Source: a virus
Reading direction: 5' to 3' (one strand)
Virus record (IMG/VR): IMGVR_UViG_3300038299_000386
Location: 1 to 64,000 of that record
DNA: 64,000 nucleotides
Shown: piece by piece, positions 16,543 through 25,374 of the stretch
How the letters are laid out: each line of letters opens with the position of its first letter
How positions within the stretch are numbered: position 1 is the stretch's first letter
Notes under the pieces: generated by a model
What the model saw: only the letters and a program-made list of their open reading frames with translations
What the model was told of the DNA's origin: nothing
Databases searched by the model: none
Program-made: the position numbers and the translations under genes

Positions 16543-19470
16543 TCACTCCATTGCTCCAGAGACCAAGTTCGTAGTCATTAGACTCAAGACGATACCGCCA
16601 AGCAATGTTCCAACTGCCGCTACAAGGTCGTAGAGAGGGAATTGCCAGATTGCGTCGTCAAAGACAGCATAATCAAGATCCAAGAATCCGGTGATGGCGC
16701 TTGGAATGCCGAAGAGGATTAGGTACAATCCTAGAGCGATCATTGTTGCGCTCATCCCCATCTTATCAGATGGTTTCACCGAGCGCACGTAGAACCAGAG
16801 TGCGAGACCCATTACTGCGTATCCCATCGACCCGAGAACCAATGAGGTTTCTTCGGTGATGCTTCCACCCTGGAAATCATAGAAGTAATGGTCCGCAGCC
16901 CATGCATGAAGCAAACCGACGCCGAGGAGCGCCATTGCCACACGCATGTCTTTGGTGTAGTCGGAGATTTTTGCAGCGCCAGGGCCGAACAACATGTATA
17001 GGGCCATGAAAGCCAATCCGAGACCAACAGCAAGGAAGATAACGTCCCATCCATCCAAAGAATCAATCCATGATTCTTCGTCGGTTTCAACATCGCCGCC
17101 ACCGCCGGTGGAATAGTTCGGATCATCCTCCGCTGTGAAGAATGTCTCAAGGGTGATGGTTTGGGTAGTCATGTTTTCTTGAAGAGTTCCAACGTCAAAG
17201 GAACTAACCTTGTGAGTGCAAACTGCTTTGTAAGAGTCGCCGTTGATGAAAACGCCGGTGTAGGAAACTGTTGAGCTTCCGCTGTTTGTTTCCTTGTTGT
17301 CGACAGCCAAAGTTCCTGTGTTGGTGCCGTCAACAGGCCCCATAGTGAACAATGAAGAGTTCGATGCAAGTGTGCCGTATGCTTTCCATTCGCTCTCGTT
17401 CACACCAGTATGGCCTGAAGTATCGAGGTTGGTAAAGATTGAGATGCTTGATTCAACGACATCACCGTCTGCGACTGCAATACCGCATTCGACGGTGCTT
17501 CGTGGAGTTGTAGCGTTAGGTGCAAATGCGAACGTCTTTCGCTCATCATACGGTCCTGCTTGAACGCCACCTTGCTCAACGCCAAAATCGCCGACACTGG
17601 TGTCGATTCCGACAAGTTCACGTCCCTGCACGATGTTTGCGGAAGGAGTGATTCCCGAATAGTGCATGACATAAGGTGTTGCGAATGCAGGGTTGGTTTG
17701 GTTTGTCGTACTGGTGGTTCGGGTGATTCCGTTTTGTTCAGACAATGGATCATAGTTTGTTGCGTGCTTGAATGTGATTGTTGGTAGGTTGTTTTGCAGG
17801 TCGATGACCATGTCATTGTTTGTAGCATCTCCAGCAACTCCGACGAAGACATAGAACTCGAACATTCGGTCATACACGTCGTAAATTCCATTGTTGTAAG
17901 AAACGAGTAGTGGATCGCTGGTAATGTCGGCCAAAGCATCGACTTGGAGGGAGGTTTCCAAGACTCCGGAACTTGCGCCCATGCAATACTTGGAAGCGGA
18001 AGTCCCGAGAGACTGTGTGCTGTCAGCGGTTCCTACTGGGCCGAAGTCGTGGTAATTGCCGAACTTAAGGAAAGAGGTTAGGTCTTTCTTGGAAGTGATG
18101 GCGTCATACTGGCTTTCAGTCATGATGTGAGTGTTAATGTTTCCAGAGAAACATGCGTTTGTGTTGGTGTGTGTGACCTTTAGCACTGCAGAGTCAAAGC
18201 CGCCCCATGCTGCAAGGGAATAGAATGATTCCAGAGGAAGATTCATCTTCATGATAATGCCGTCTAGGCCGTCACTTTCGTTGCCGTCAAAGGTTTCGCT
18301 TCCACTGCAAGTAGCTAAGAACCACTTCGAAGCGCACCAGGAGAGTTCTCCATTGCTAACAACACCGATTTCAAGTCCAGGCTCGGTTGTCTCGATAGTT
18401 AGTGATGGGTCCCAAAGGACGCCGGAGACTCCAGCCTCGGCTTGATCGCTAGCGTCAACACCGAATGTGAGTTTGATGGTGCTCACGTCGGAAAATGCTA
18501 CCCGAGTAGTGGAGTTGTAAGCGCGGTTTTCGGTTGCTGGAAGTCCGGCAACAGCGTCAAAGCCAGTAGCGTTGTATCCGACTGGAGCTGTTATCACAAC
18601 GGGGTCTTGGGTACACTTTGCATCTGCGCAGTGAATAACGATCTCGCTGTTTTCTGCAATGTTCTTTGTGTTGCCTTCCTCCATTGCTACTCCATCGATA
18701 TGGACGCTGATGTTGTATGCGAAGACGTGGTCGATTCCGAAGTAAAGGGAACTGGTGGTTTTGTCGGCGTGAAGGGCGTAAGCCATAGCGGCGGTAGCGC
18801 CAGAATCTGCTGGCCGCATGAAGAGATCGGTGACAAGGGTTGGCTCGATACCATCCGCCGTAGTTCCGTCAAAATCTGCGTTTAGATTGCACTTCATCTT
18901 GATTGTGTCGACTGTGGCGCATCCATTAAGTGCAATTCGAGCATTGTTGTTGGTACTTCCAACGCCGTGAGCCTGGGTGCGGTCAAGAGATGAATACCAA
19001 TTGTGGAAAATAGTTTCCATAGATTGTTCACCGGTTACATCTGTGAGTTGAACTGAAGTTGAACCAGCCGCTTCACCAACGGTAATGTTGATTCCTTGGT
19101 GGTGTGTTGCGGTGCCGCCGTTGTTGGCGACCCATGTTGCCGTGTCACCAGGTCCAACCGAAGCTGTTCCTGCTGCTACTGCCCAAGCGCCTCCTGCATT
19201 AGAAAATAATTCAGCACCCGGAGCGACCGCATTAGAATTCCTAACTAATGAAGAGTCAAATGTCATTGCGACGTTTGAATGTGTTGAGACAGGATCGTAT
19301 GTTCTTGCGATTCCAGTTGAATCTACTTCAGGGGGTGTTGGATTACGATCAATTCCTTTAGCGGCATCAGCATCAGCATAGAAATCACCATCGGGGATTG
19401 CTGCACTGGCTAAGCCAATAGAAAGTAGCATAATTAAAGTCATAGTCAAGGCTGCGAAACGGGTGTTCAT
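16543..19470 (-). CDS. Large secreted surface protein with five C-terminal helices (candidate spike)
   Basis: A 975-residue protein. It starts with a signal peptide (ALTMTLIMLLSIGLASA), followed by about 760 residues of Thr/Asn/Gly-rich beta-type ectodomain with several Cys pairs and many N-x-T/S sites. Five transmembrane helices from residue 775 onward complete it, beginning WDVIFLAVGLGLAFMALY. Codon use is regular and the gene leads its own unit behind a promoter-like motif, as expected of an abundant protein. The architecture parallels the 1693-residue protein. A role as major envelope protein or receptor-binding spike is an inference. Confidence 0.83.
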   Translation of the reverse strand: MNTRFAALTMTLIMLLSIGLASAAIPDGDFYADADAAKGIDRNPTPPEVDSTGIARTYDPVSTHSNVAMTFDSSLVRNSNAVAPGAELFSNAGGAWAVAAGTASVGPGDTATWVANNGGTATHHQGINITVGEAAGSTSVQLTDVTGEQSMETIFHNWYSSLDRTQAHGVGSTNNNARIALNGCATVDTIKMKCNLNADFDGTTADGIEPTLVTDLFMRPADSGATAAMAYALHADKTTSSLYFGIDHVFAYNISVHIDGVAMEEGNTKNIAENSEIVIHCADAKCTQDPVVITAPVGYNATGFDAVAGLPATENRAYNSTTRVAFSDVSTIKLTFGVDASDQAEAGVSGVLWDPSLTIETTEPGLEIGVVSNGELSWCASKWFLATCSGSETFDGNESDGLDGIIMKMNLPLESFYSLAAWGGFDSAVLKVTHTNTNACFSGNINTHIMTESQYDAITSKKDLTSFLKFGNYHDFGPVGTADSTQSLGTSASKYCMGASSGVLETSLQVDALADITSDPLLVSYNNGIYDVYDRMFEFYVFVGVAGDATNNDMVIDLQNNLPTITFKHATNYDPLSEQNGITRTTSTTNQTNPAFATPYVMHYSGITPSANIVQGRELVGIDTSVGDFGVEQGGVQAGPYDERKTFAFAPNATTPRSTVECGIAVADGDVVESSISIFTNLDTSGHTGVNESEWKAYGTLASNSSLFTMGPVDGTNTGTLAVDNKETNSGSSTVSYTGVFINGDSYKAVCTHKVSSFDVGTLQENMTTQTITLETFFTAEDDPNYSTGGGGDVETDEESWIDSLDGWDVIFLAVGLGLAFMALYMLFGPGAAKISDYTKDMRVAMALLGVGLLHAWAADHYFYDFQGGSITEETSLVLGSMGYAVMGLALWFYVRSVKPSDKMGMSATMIALGLYLILFGIPSAITGFLDLDYAVFDDAIWQFPLYDLVAAVGTLLGGIVLSLMTTNLVSGAME

Positions 19471-19527
19471 GCTTCCTGTCGAAACGTGGATGATATATCA
19501 AAGGCGCACATTCACTTTTGATGAAAG

Positions 19528-19536
19528 GCACAGTTT
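19528..19536 (-). promoter_or_regulatory. AAACTGTGC promoter-like motif upstream of 975-residue gene
   Basis: Minus strand GAAACTGTGCCTTTC, about 58 bases before the ATG, followed by a second block AATGTGCGCCTTTGATATA at 19490-19510. This is the third instance of the two-box arrangement. Confidence 0.6.
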
Positions 19537-19628
19537 CTCGCCGGTCAAAAAACCTTGCAAAGAAACAACCTTTGTATTCCTTTGTCAATCAATGGCTTTA
19601 TGAACGAAAAGCCAATGTTTTACAGCAA

Positions 19629-19787
19629 ATGGCAATTGTGAAAGCAGCAAACAGCGTTTATTTTCCGCCAGAACTTGTTGAAGTTATTGACGAGGCAATG
19701 CGGGCGCAGGGTGGCTTTTCTTCGCGTGCTGAATACGTGAGGCATTGCGTCCGAGCAGAATCTTTTAAAATAATCCGAGGTGATTGA
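19629..19787 (+). CDS. Ribbon-helix-helix DNA-binding protein
   Basis: A 52-residue protein. A strand NSVYFPPELVEVIDEAM followed by FSSRAEYVRHCVRAE is the classic MetJ/Arc (CopG-like) ribbon-helix-helix pattern. Such proteins bind DNA as dimers, usually as repressors. An upstream extension to 19521 is open but would overlap the promoter-like motif of the opposite unit, so the ATG at 19629 is preferred. It sits in a divergent position facing the 975-residue surface-protein gene and may regulate it. The next gene overlaps its end by 8 bases. Confidence 0.75.
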   Translation: MAIVKAANSVYFPPELVEVIDEAMRAQGGFSSRAEYVRHCVRAESFKIIRGD

Positions 19788-20022
19788 ATCGCTTCCCCAA
19801 AATCCAAAATCGAGACTTGCCAAAATAATGTCAGAGAACGATCCTATGACTTACCACACAATACAAGAGATATACAATCTTAGATACCCTGGAACACAAC
19901 TTACTACGTCTGAAATCAACTCGCTTCTTCGAGATAAGCAATTCGTCAAAGTTGGAAAGATGAAGGTTAGTTCATGGAGTGGGAGAAAGAGTTTGCACAC
20001 AATATACACGGTGGTAGCGTGA
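19780..20022 (+). CDS. Small winged-helix-like protein
   Basis: An 80-residue protein starting at a GTG that overlaps the previous stop. A helical section YHTIQEIYNLRYPG, then TTSEINSLLRDKQFVKVGKMK and a beta end (SLHTIYTVV) resemble a small winged-helix domain. It is flanked by two other DNA-binding-type genes in one plus-strand unit. Probable transcription regulator; family not identified. Confidence 0.6.
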   Translation: MIESLPQNPKSRLAKIMSENDPMTYHTIQEIYNLRYPGTQLTTSEINSLLRDKQFVKVGKMKVSSWSGRKSLHTIYTVVA

Positions 20023-20399
20023 ATGAAACTGAACGTTTCCAACTTGCTGGGTGGCGAACTCAGGCTTCGAATCTCAAAAAGAAGGTTAAAGAGCAAGACC
20101 AAATAATTGAAATCCTAAATGCCCAGGTAAGTTCCCTTATTCAAGAGAAGCACCAGCGTTTTGAAATGGTTATGATCGAGCGTGGAATCACACTACGGCG
20201 TGAACACCTGATAACACTTCACAATTCGTTAGAATTTATCAGACGGTATGGTGCAATTACACCTAATTCAGATTACGGCGCTTTGGGCTTCACCGATCAC
20301 CGGACATTACAGAGGACGTGCAATAAATTTGTCGAGGATGGAATGTTAGTTAAGATTCAAGGAAACCCTACGTCATACTCGATTCCTACTGATGAATAG
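20019..20399 (+). CDS. Coiled-coil plus winged-helix regulator
   Basis: A 126-residue protein starting at a GTG (GTGA overlap with the previous stop). Residues 8-55 are a coiled coil (QASNLKKKVKEQDQIIEIL). The C-terminal part (LEFIRRYGAITPNSDY, TLQRTCNKFVEDGMLVKI, PTSYSIP) has the helix-turn-helix and wing of a winged-helix domain. Likely a dimeric transcription regulator of the element. A longer frame upstream overlaps the preceding gene and is not preferred. Confidence 0.65.
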   Translation: MNETERFQLAGWRTQASNLKKKVKEQDQIIEILNAQVSSLIQEKHQRFEMVMIERGITLRREHLITLHNSLEFIRRYGAITPNSDYGALGFTDHRTLQRTCNKFVEDGMLVKIQGNPTSYSIPTDE

Positions 20400-20416
20400 T
20401 CGCATATTAACGCGAT

Positions 20417-20752
20417 TCACGATAGCCCAACACAATCGACCCTATATTCGGTCTTGTGATACGCAAAGAAATGTAGCGCCTCGCTGAAGTGTTTTCCTGT
20501 ATGAACACATTTTCCATCCCAATCCGATCTTGAAGAAGCCCCGGCCGAGAAGTCACGGAGAGCTTCTATGATTTTTTGTTCGTTGAAAGAAGCCATTACT
20601 GTTTCTGGTATACCTGAAGTAGTGCAGATGAGCAAGTGAACCGTCTTTGGGGTTGCCTCTTGGAGGGCGCTCGGGTCACTAATTGCTACTTCAAGTAGAC
20701 TTTTGACTAAGTGCGATATGTTATCCGCCTTTTTGTCCTCACCTTCAATCAT
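20417..20752 (-). CDS. Small hypothetical protein
   Basis: A 111-residue soluble protein, mostly helical at the N-terminus (ISHLVKSLLEVAISD), ending with a Cys/His-containing part (GKCVHTGKHFSEALHFFAYH). No family recognised. Its start overlaps the stop of the small zinc protein upstream by 4 bases, and it is convergent with the regulator gene ending at 20399. Confidence 0.6.
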   Translation of the reverse strand: MIEGEDKKADNISHLVKSLLEVAISDPSALQEATPKTVHLLICTTSGIPETVMASFNEQKIIEALRDFSAGASSRSDWDGKCVHTGKHFSEALHFFAYHKTEYRVDCVGLS

Positions 20753-20895
20753 TCATCAACACCAGCCACGATCGGATTAGCAAAAGCGATTGCTATTTGC
20801 TGATTCATACAAGCCTTGCACAGTCTTATACCGCAATTGACAGCTTGCTTTGCAAGGATTACCTCGCACCCATGAATGTTGCATTCATATTCCAT
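20749..20895 (-). CDS. Small zinc-binding-type protein
   Basis: A 48-residue protein (MEYECNIHGCEVI, then LCKACMNQQ) with a C-x4-C and C-x2-C arrangement typical of a zinc ribbon. The ATG at 20895 overlaps the end of the upstream gene by 11 bases. Likely a regulatory or adaptor microprotein. Confidence 0.6.
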   Translation of the reverse strand: MEYECNIHGCEVILAKQAVNCGIRLCKACMNQQIAIAFANPIVAGVDE

Positions 20896-22120
20896 TTCTC
20901 GCCACCACGTTGAAAGAAGCACGCTTGATAGAATCCGCATGGATGCTGAAGGTTACTTCGCCGCTTGATTGAATGATTATCATGTCTGAAACGCTTGAAA
21001 TGCTCGAGCCTTCATCCAGAGACACCGTTGGGCTGCCTTTATGCTCCCATTTTACTAATTCCTGTTTGATGAATTCTGCCTGCTCCCTGTTTATCGACAC
21101 CAACTTTTCTTCATTGGCTTTGTATTCCTCATAGGAAGTTGGATCATCAATCTTCATTTTATTCATAATGCTTAGACGGCTTCTTGTGCGAGGCCAATTG
21201 TTACTCCCTCTCCAAGAAGGCGCAAGAACGCCGTCTTTGAAAGTGGTCCTTTCACTGGCTTCAAGATGCAGTTGATCAAGTTCATTTGCGATGCCTGGGT
21301 TTTCCTGTTCCCATTGCCTTTTTGCATTTGCGATGAGTATTTTTCTAAGTTTGAGTTGTTTTGCTTTGCGTTCCCCGAGGAGTAAACCTTCTCTTTTCTG
21401 CTTAGGCTCGAGTTGAATCTTCTTTGAAACCCATATAGGTGTCTCTTCTGTTTTCCTTCTTTCTTCGAAACAATCATCGCATCGGTACTTCAAGTCATCA
21501 GAAATGTTTGTTCCGAGAGTGCATTCTTGGACGATGCTTCCCTTGAGGTTGCGGCATTCGTTTAGTTCGTGGTTACAACATAATGCAACACCATGCTCGT
21601 TGAAAACGGAATGGTAGTCCTCTCCTTGATGAATTGCAGAACCTATTTCGGGACCATTTGCAGTAGCAAAATGTCTAAAAATCAATTCCTTGTATCTCTG
21701 CAAGCATGCATCCCCGGTTATTTCAACGGTGATCTCTTTTGTCCCCTCGACTTTGTACCATAAGATTGACCTTAGTTGTCTCAATTCCCTGTATTCGGCG
21801 TCGGAAACCTTGTTTTTGTCCCAAAATGCAGTTGCAAGTGCTATTGGAATTCGCTCTGAAGTCTTTTTGTGCTTGTCCTTTAGAGCATCAATCTGCACCT
21901 GCAAATCCTCGATTTCTTCAATTTGGGTTTGGGCAAGATGTTCAATTGGGTGTAGTTCTTCAACGTCTCCGAAAATTGCCCTAAGTGCGTCGGCATAAAT
22001 CTTGCTTGGTTTCATGTTTTCATCAGCGCTCGCCATCTCGTGTAAATGCTTCACTTCAGAGGGCAGATACAGCGATACTGCACCCCCATTTCTTTTCTTG
22101 TTTCTCGTCACTTGTTTCAC
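20885..22120 (-). CDS. Ribbon-helix-helix-like N-terminus, coiled coil and zinc-cluster protein
   Basis: A 411-residue protein. The first 50 residues (GGAVSLYLPSEVKHLHEMA, PSKIYADALRAIFG) resemble a ribbon-helix-helix domain. Residues 60-90 are a coiled coil. A Cys/His-rich segment follows around residues 170-220 (ALCCNHELNECRN, RCDDCFEERR), probably a zinc cluster. The later part is helical and basic. The order DNA-binding, coiled coil, zinc suggests a DNA-associated protein such as a replication or partition factor, but no family is recognised. Confidence 0.65.
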   Translation of the reverse strand: MKQVTRNKKRNGGAVSLYLPSEVKHLHEMASADENMKPSKIYADALRAIFGDVEELHPIEHLAQTQIEEIEDLQVQIDALKDKHKKTSERIPIALATAFWDKNKVSDAEYRELRQLRSILWYKVEGTKEITVEITGDACLQRYKELIFRHFATANGPEIGSAIHQGEDYHSVFNEHGVALCCNHELNECRNLKGSIVQECTLGTNISDDLKYRCDDCFEERRKTEETPIWVSKKIQLEPKQKREGLLLGERKAKQLKLRKILIANAKRQWEQENPGIANELDQLHLEASERTTFKDGVLAPSWRGSNNWPRTRSRLSIMNKMKIDDPTSYEEYKANEEKLVSINREQAEFIKQELVKWEHKGSPTVSLDEGSSISSVSDMIIIQSSGEVTFSIHADSIKRASFNVVARNGI

Positions 22121-22202
22121 CTTGGACTGTTCCCATCAGTCGCCACCATATTATGCTTCCCCAAATTCTGTTAACTTCGTTGCTTGCAAAATTATGACTC
22201 GT

Positions 22203-22949
22203 TTAAGACTCCGAAAGTATGGATTTTAGGCTCCGATTATGCTTAAAATCGTAAGCAATTTTCTCTTCCAAATCCATGTATTCTTTTGCGAGCCGAGGGT
22301 TTAGTTTACCTGCGAGCTTGAGAGATTTTTCGTCAGCAAGTATGCAGAAACAACACGAAAGTCGCTTCATTCCTTGCAAATAAGCCCAATGCGGACTTTG
22401 ATCGTGTCTTGAAATCATTGAAAAGACCTCTTTTTCAGTCCAGTCGAAAATAGGGAACCAATTGTAAACTTGGCGTTTTGTATTCGAAAGCCTGTTGTTT
22501 AGACCCCAGACATCCATCTTCGAACGTGAATTCGATTCTTCGGCTCTAATCCCCATGCAGTTGATTGCAACTTGACATTTGTACTCGTTCATTATTCTGC
22601 GGATCACTTTGTTTATTGGTCCACGCTTCAAATCGGACGTGCAGAACCTCGCAGCCGATGACGGCCATTTCCCCCTTTTCTCGACATAATTAAGCAGGGT
22701 CTTAGGTGATCCATCGGAATATATTGCGTGCGCATATTGGATTTCTTCGTCGACTGTTGCCTGTATGTGCTCTTTGACACCAGACCACTCCACCTGGCCT
22801 AAATCGGCGTGGATAACAAATAGTTGCTTCTTGGGTACAATTTTCTTCAACAGAAGATACATTGCCTGACTGTCCTTTCCTCCAGAATGACTTACAAATA
22901 CGAAGCCTCCTTGCTCGATGATCTCCTTTACTTCTTTCATACGTTTCAC
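22203..22949 (-). CDS. PAPS-reductase/DndC-like PP-loop protein
   Basis: A 248-residue protein of the adenine-nucleotide alpha-hydrolase (PP-loop) superfamily. The nucleotide loop SGGKDS is at residues 22-27 after a buried strand FVFVSH. A downstream RFCTSDLKRGP and a GIRAEES segment fit PAPS-reductase-like enzymes, and a late CCFC cluster suggests metal or Fe-S binding as in phage and DndC-type members. Relatives either reduce PAPS or activate sulfur or nucleosides. Viral copies are common and of unclear role; DNA or RNA modification is possible. No dnd partners are visible here. Confidence 0.85.
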   Translation of the reverse strand: MKRMKEVKEIIEQGGFVFVSHSGGKDSQAMYLLLKKIVPKKQLFVIHADLGQVEWSGVKEHIQATVDEEIQYAHAIYSDGSPKTLLNYVEKRGKWPSSAARFCTSDLKRGPINKVIRRIMNEYKCQVAINCMGIRAEESNSRSKMDVWGLNNRLSNTKRQVYNWFPIFDWTEKEVFSMISRHDQSPHWAYLQGMKRLSCCFCILADEKSLKLAGKLNPRLAKEYMDLEEKIAYDFKHNRSLKSILSES

Positions 22950-23057
22950 CTATCCAAGCGCCCCCATTGGAGCGCCCGTCGTTCCGACTAACTTCCCAAC
23001 TTGTTTTATGCTTTTATGAGGAAATCGGATTCAATTTCTTTCGAATTCTTCCTTTCC

Positions 23058-23090
<33 letters not shown>

Positions 23091-23118
23091 AGTTAAGTAA
23101 AGTAAGTAAGTAAGTAAG
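23091..23118. repeat. AGTA tetranucleotide microsatellite
   Basis: Immediately after the poly-A run, AGTTAAGTAA passes into four to five tandem copies of AGTA/TAAG. It lies inside the non-coding region, so length change would not harm a gene. Confidence 0.85.
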
Positions 23119-23163
23119 AGTATCATATAAGGTCTCATAGAATTCTGAAAAGGGCGGGATAGA

Positions 23164-23367
23164 ATGGGGCTGGATTTTTGTGAGAAGGGCAAACGGAGAG
23201 ATATTTTCGCGAATAAGGAGCAATGTCCGACCGCCCACAAAAATTATCTCACATATATCTGTGAGCACAGATTCCGAATGGATGATAAACCATCGGTGGC
23301 TACGTTAAGTTGCTGGGAAACCGCAAATGGGATCGCCTATCACTTCATGGTTCACCTCGTCTCATAG
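23164..23367 (+). CDS. Possible small Cys/His protein
   Basis: An open frame of 67 residues (MGLDFCEKGK to FMVHLVS) with four Cys and several His (EQCPTAHKNYLTYICEH). It may be a zinc microprotein like others here, but there is no Shine-Dalgarno site or operon overlap to support it. It could be chance. Confidence 0.3.
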   Translation: MGLDFCEKGKRRDIFANKEQCPTAHKNYLTYICEHRFRMDDKPSVATLSCWETANGIAYHFMVHLVS

Positions 23368-23451
23368 TTTCACCGAACATGCGGTGGACCAGCACCTCTT
23401 TTGACATTTCAGTTTACCTTGCTTAAAGCATGCAAATTCTAAGAAAACCCT

Positions 23452-24012
23452 ATGGTTTTATTAAACGAGGGTCGCTTTCATCAGCACATGGAGGAAAATG
23501 GTTGTTGCGGACAGAATTGCAAGGATCATCGAACCATGCTTGAGCTTCACCACGAACTGCTAACTTCTGTTCCTGAAGATGAATGGATAAAATCGCTTGA
23601 AAAGATTCACGGTGGCCCGATTACTTCGGAAAAACAAATTGTTGACGAAGAAATAAAACATAACGTCAGGTCTTCAGGGGAATACTCAGAGATGAGCACG
23701 GATGAAATCGCATCTTGGGCAATACATTATCAGCAAGAGATTTCCGATTTCGATCCCGAAGAAAGTGACCCCGATTATTTGCATGTCTACGAAGAACAAC
23801 TTGATGAAATAAGACACGAGTTGAATTCAAGGCATGCTACCTGGCATAACCCAGGTCAAGAAGCACTTCCTGATGCAAGTGCATGTTACTGTGGTTGGCT
23901 TGGTCAGGAAGAACCATGTCCTACCTTCGCTCCCCCTCTATGCACTTGCATAGATCGTAGCAGCGCCACAATCAAACCAAATTGGCTGTGCTCTTTGCTT
24001 TCTTCGAGGTGA
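23452..24012 (+). CDS. Acidic Cys-containing hypothetical protein
   Basis: A 186-residue soluble protein. Near the N-terminus is a CCGQNCKDH cluster and near the C-terminus CYCGWLGQEEPC and CTC, so two metal-type sites bracket an acidic helical middle (SEMSTDEIASWAIHYQQ). It is the first gene of the large plus-strand unit, 6 bases before a membrane-protein gene. No family recognised. Confidence 0.65.
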   Translation: MVLLNEGRFHQHMEENGCCGQNCKDHRTMLELHHELLTSVPEDEWIKSLEKIHGGPITSEKQIVDEEIKHNVRSSGEYSEMSTDEIASWAIHYQQEISDFDPEESDPDYLHVYEEQLDEIRHELNSRHATWHNPGQEALPDASACYCGWLGQEEPCPTFAPPLCTCIDRSSATIKPNWLCSLLSSR

Positions 24013-24018
24013 TTATAC

Positions 24019-24435
24019 ATGGCAGTAGAATTCAGTAACACGCCCTCAGTCGCCGTGATAATTGTTTGTGTCATGGTTGCTATTATTGCATCAGCAACAT
24101 GGAAAAACGCTAAAGGCGAGGGTTGGGGTTTAGTCGTATTCCTAATTTCTTTGATTGTTGGGTTCAATTTATCTGTGGAATTCGCAGTTTACTTTCTCCA
24201 ATGGATTTCAAGTACGTTTTCTTCATTATCGAACATGATTGAAGCATCAACAGAATTCGGGCAAGGAACAGGACTCTTGGCGGTCATCGCCGCATTAGCA
24301 ATCTCTGTTTATGTCATGAGAACGATCAAGTTTGACTCTGTTCGATTTGCAGCATTGGGGGCATTGTATGGAATACTTTTGCGTCTTCTTTTAGATTTCC
24401 TATATTGGCTGGCGACTGCAGGGGTGGTTGGCTGA
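24019..24435 (+). CDS. Small integral membrane protein
   Basis: A 138-residue protein with four predicted helices (SVAVIIVCVMVAIIASATW, LVVFLISLIVGFNLSVEFAVYFL, LLAVIAALAISVYVM, and LGALYGILLRLLLDFLYWLA). It leads a series of membrane proteins that includes TspO. Its end overlaps the start region of the next gene. Function unknown. Confidence 0.75.
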   Translation: MAVEFSNTPSVAVIIVCVMVAIIASATWKNAKGEGWGLVVFLISLIVGFNLSVEFAVYFLQWISSTFSSLSNMIEASTEFGQGTGLLAVIAALAISVYVMRTIKFDSVRFAALGALYGILLRLLLDFLYWLATAGVVG

Positions 24436-25373
24436 AAAGAAAAAGTGTTGTGACGTTAGTTATGTTCCTCATGCTGTCTGCGCCCTTAGTGCCGTCAGCG
24501 GAGGCAGGCGTCCAAGATGTTCAACTGAGGTTAGATACAGCCATCCAATATCCAAACGATAGGCAAGTAAACATCGTCGTAGAAGCTATGGCTTTCGAGA
24601 ATGACAAACCATCTCTTCAGAACGTGGAGATCACTGCCTTGATTAAATGGAAAAACGGAACGACCATGTTCGAGCAATCAGCCAAAGTCCAACCTGGACT
24701 AAGGACGTCAATGGTGTTCCCTCCAATAGACGAAGTTGGGACTTACTACGTTTACGCATTCGGCGAAGCCGGTGGCTTGCGCTCTACCACTGAATCTCAA
24801 ACAATGAGGATCACCTATGCGCCTCAACTCTACAGAGCCGGGTTTACTAGCCAAAGTACATTTTTGGTTAGCCCAAACCAAGGGAACTTGAATTTGACAA
24901 TTCAAGAATACCTTGACGACGGACTATCAATCACGCCTGGTAAAACCTACAAAACAAACGGTTCAATACTTGAAATAGGCGTTCCATCGGGATTCTTGGC
25001 AGTGAGATACAACATTATAGATGAAAATGGTTGGATGAATTATGAACGTTCTGATTCATCAGGATTGACGGTTCATGGCCCGCCATACGTTTGGGTATAT
25101 GGCGATTTAGAACGTGTAGAGCCCTTCGCATCCCTTAAATCAACGGCGTCGATCTTCGTCGGCATTGTGGGTGGACTCTTGGTTCTTGTAGGTGTGGCTA
25201 ATTTTTACTTCAAAGCAAGAGACGATTCGCTGAAAAGAAGAAAAAAGCAAGGCACCGATGATATGCCTGGATGGGCTGAACGAAGGCGTCAAAGGAAACT
25301 GAGAGAGCAGTCGGAGCAAGATTACTGGAACAGACAAAGAAATTATTCATCACCATACCAAAGGAGATATTGA
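24405..25373 (+). CDS. Type I membrane protein with signal peptide
   Basis: Up to 322 residues. A basic N-terminus and hydrophobic core (LKRKSVVTLVMFLMLSAPLVPSAEA) form a signal peptide. A beta-rich ectodomain of about 215 residues follows, of the immunoglobulin-like kind (VNIVVEAMAFEND, VGTYYVYAFGEAGG). One transmembrane helix (IFVGIVGGLLVLVGVANFYF) and a strongly basic cytoplasmic tail of about 55 residues end it. The start is uncertain: TTG at 24405, GTG near 24450 or ATG at 24462 are all in frame. Possible envelope protein. Confidence 0.75.
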   Translation: MAGDCRGGWLKRKSVVTLVMFLMLSAPLVPSAEAGVQDVQLRLDTAIQYPNDRQVNIVVEAMAFENDKPSLQNVEITALIKWKNGTTMFEQSAKVQPGLRTSMVFPPIDEVGTYYVYAFGEAGGLRSTTESQTMRITYAPQLYRAGFTSQSTFLVSPNQGNLNLTIQEYLDDGLSITPGKTYKTNGSILEIGVPSGFLAVRYNIIDENGWMNYERSDSSGLTVHGPPYVWVYGDLERVEPFASLKSTASIFVGIVGGLLVLVGVANFYFKARDDSLKRRKKQGTDDMPGWAERRRQRKLREQSEQDYWNRQRNYSSPYQRRY

Positions 25374-25374
25374 C

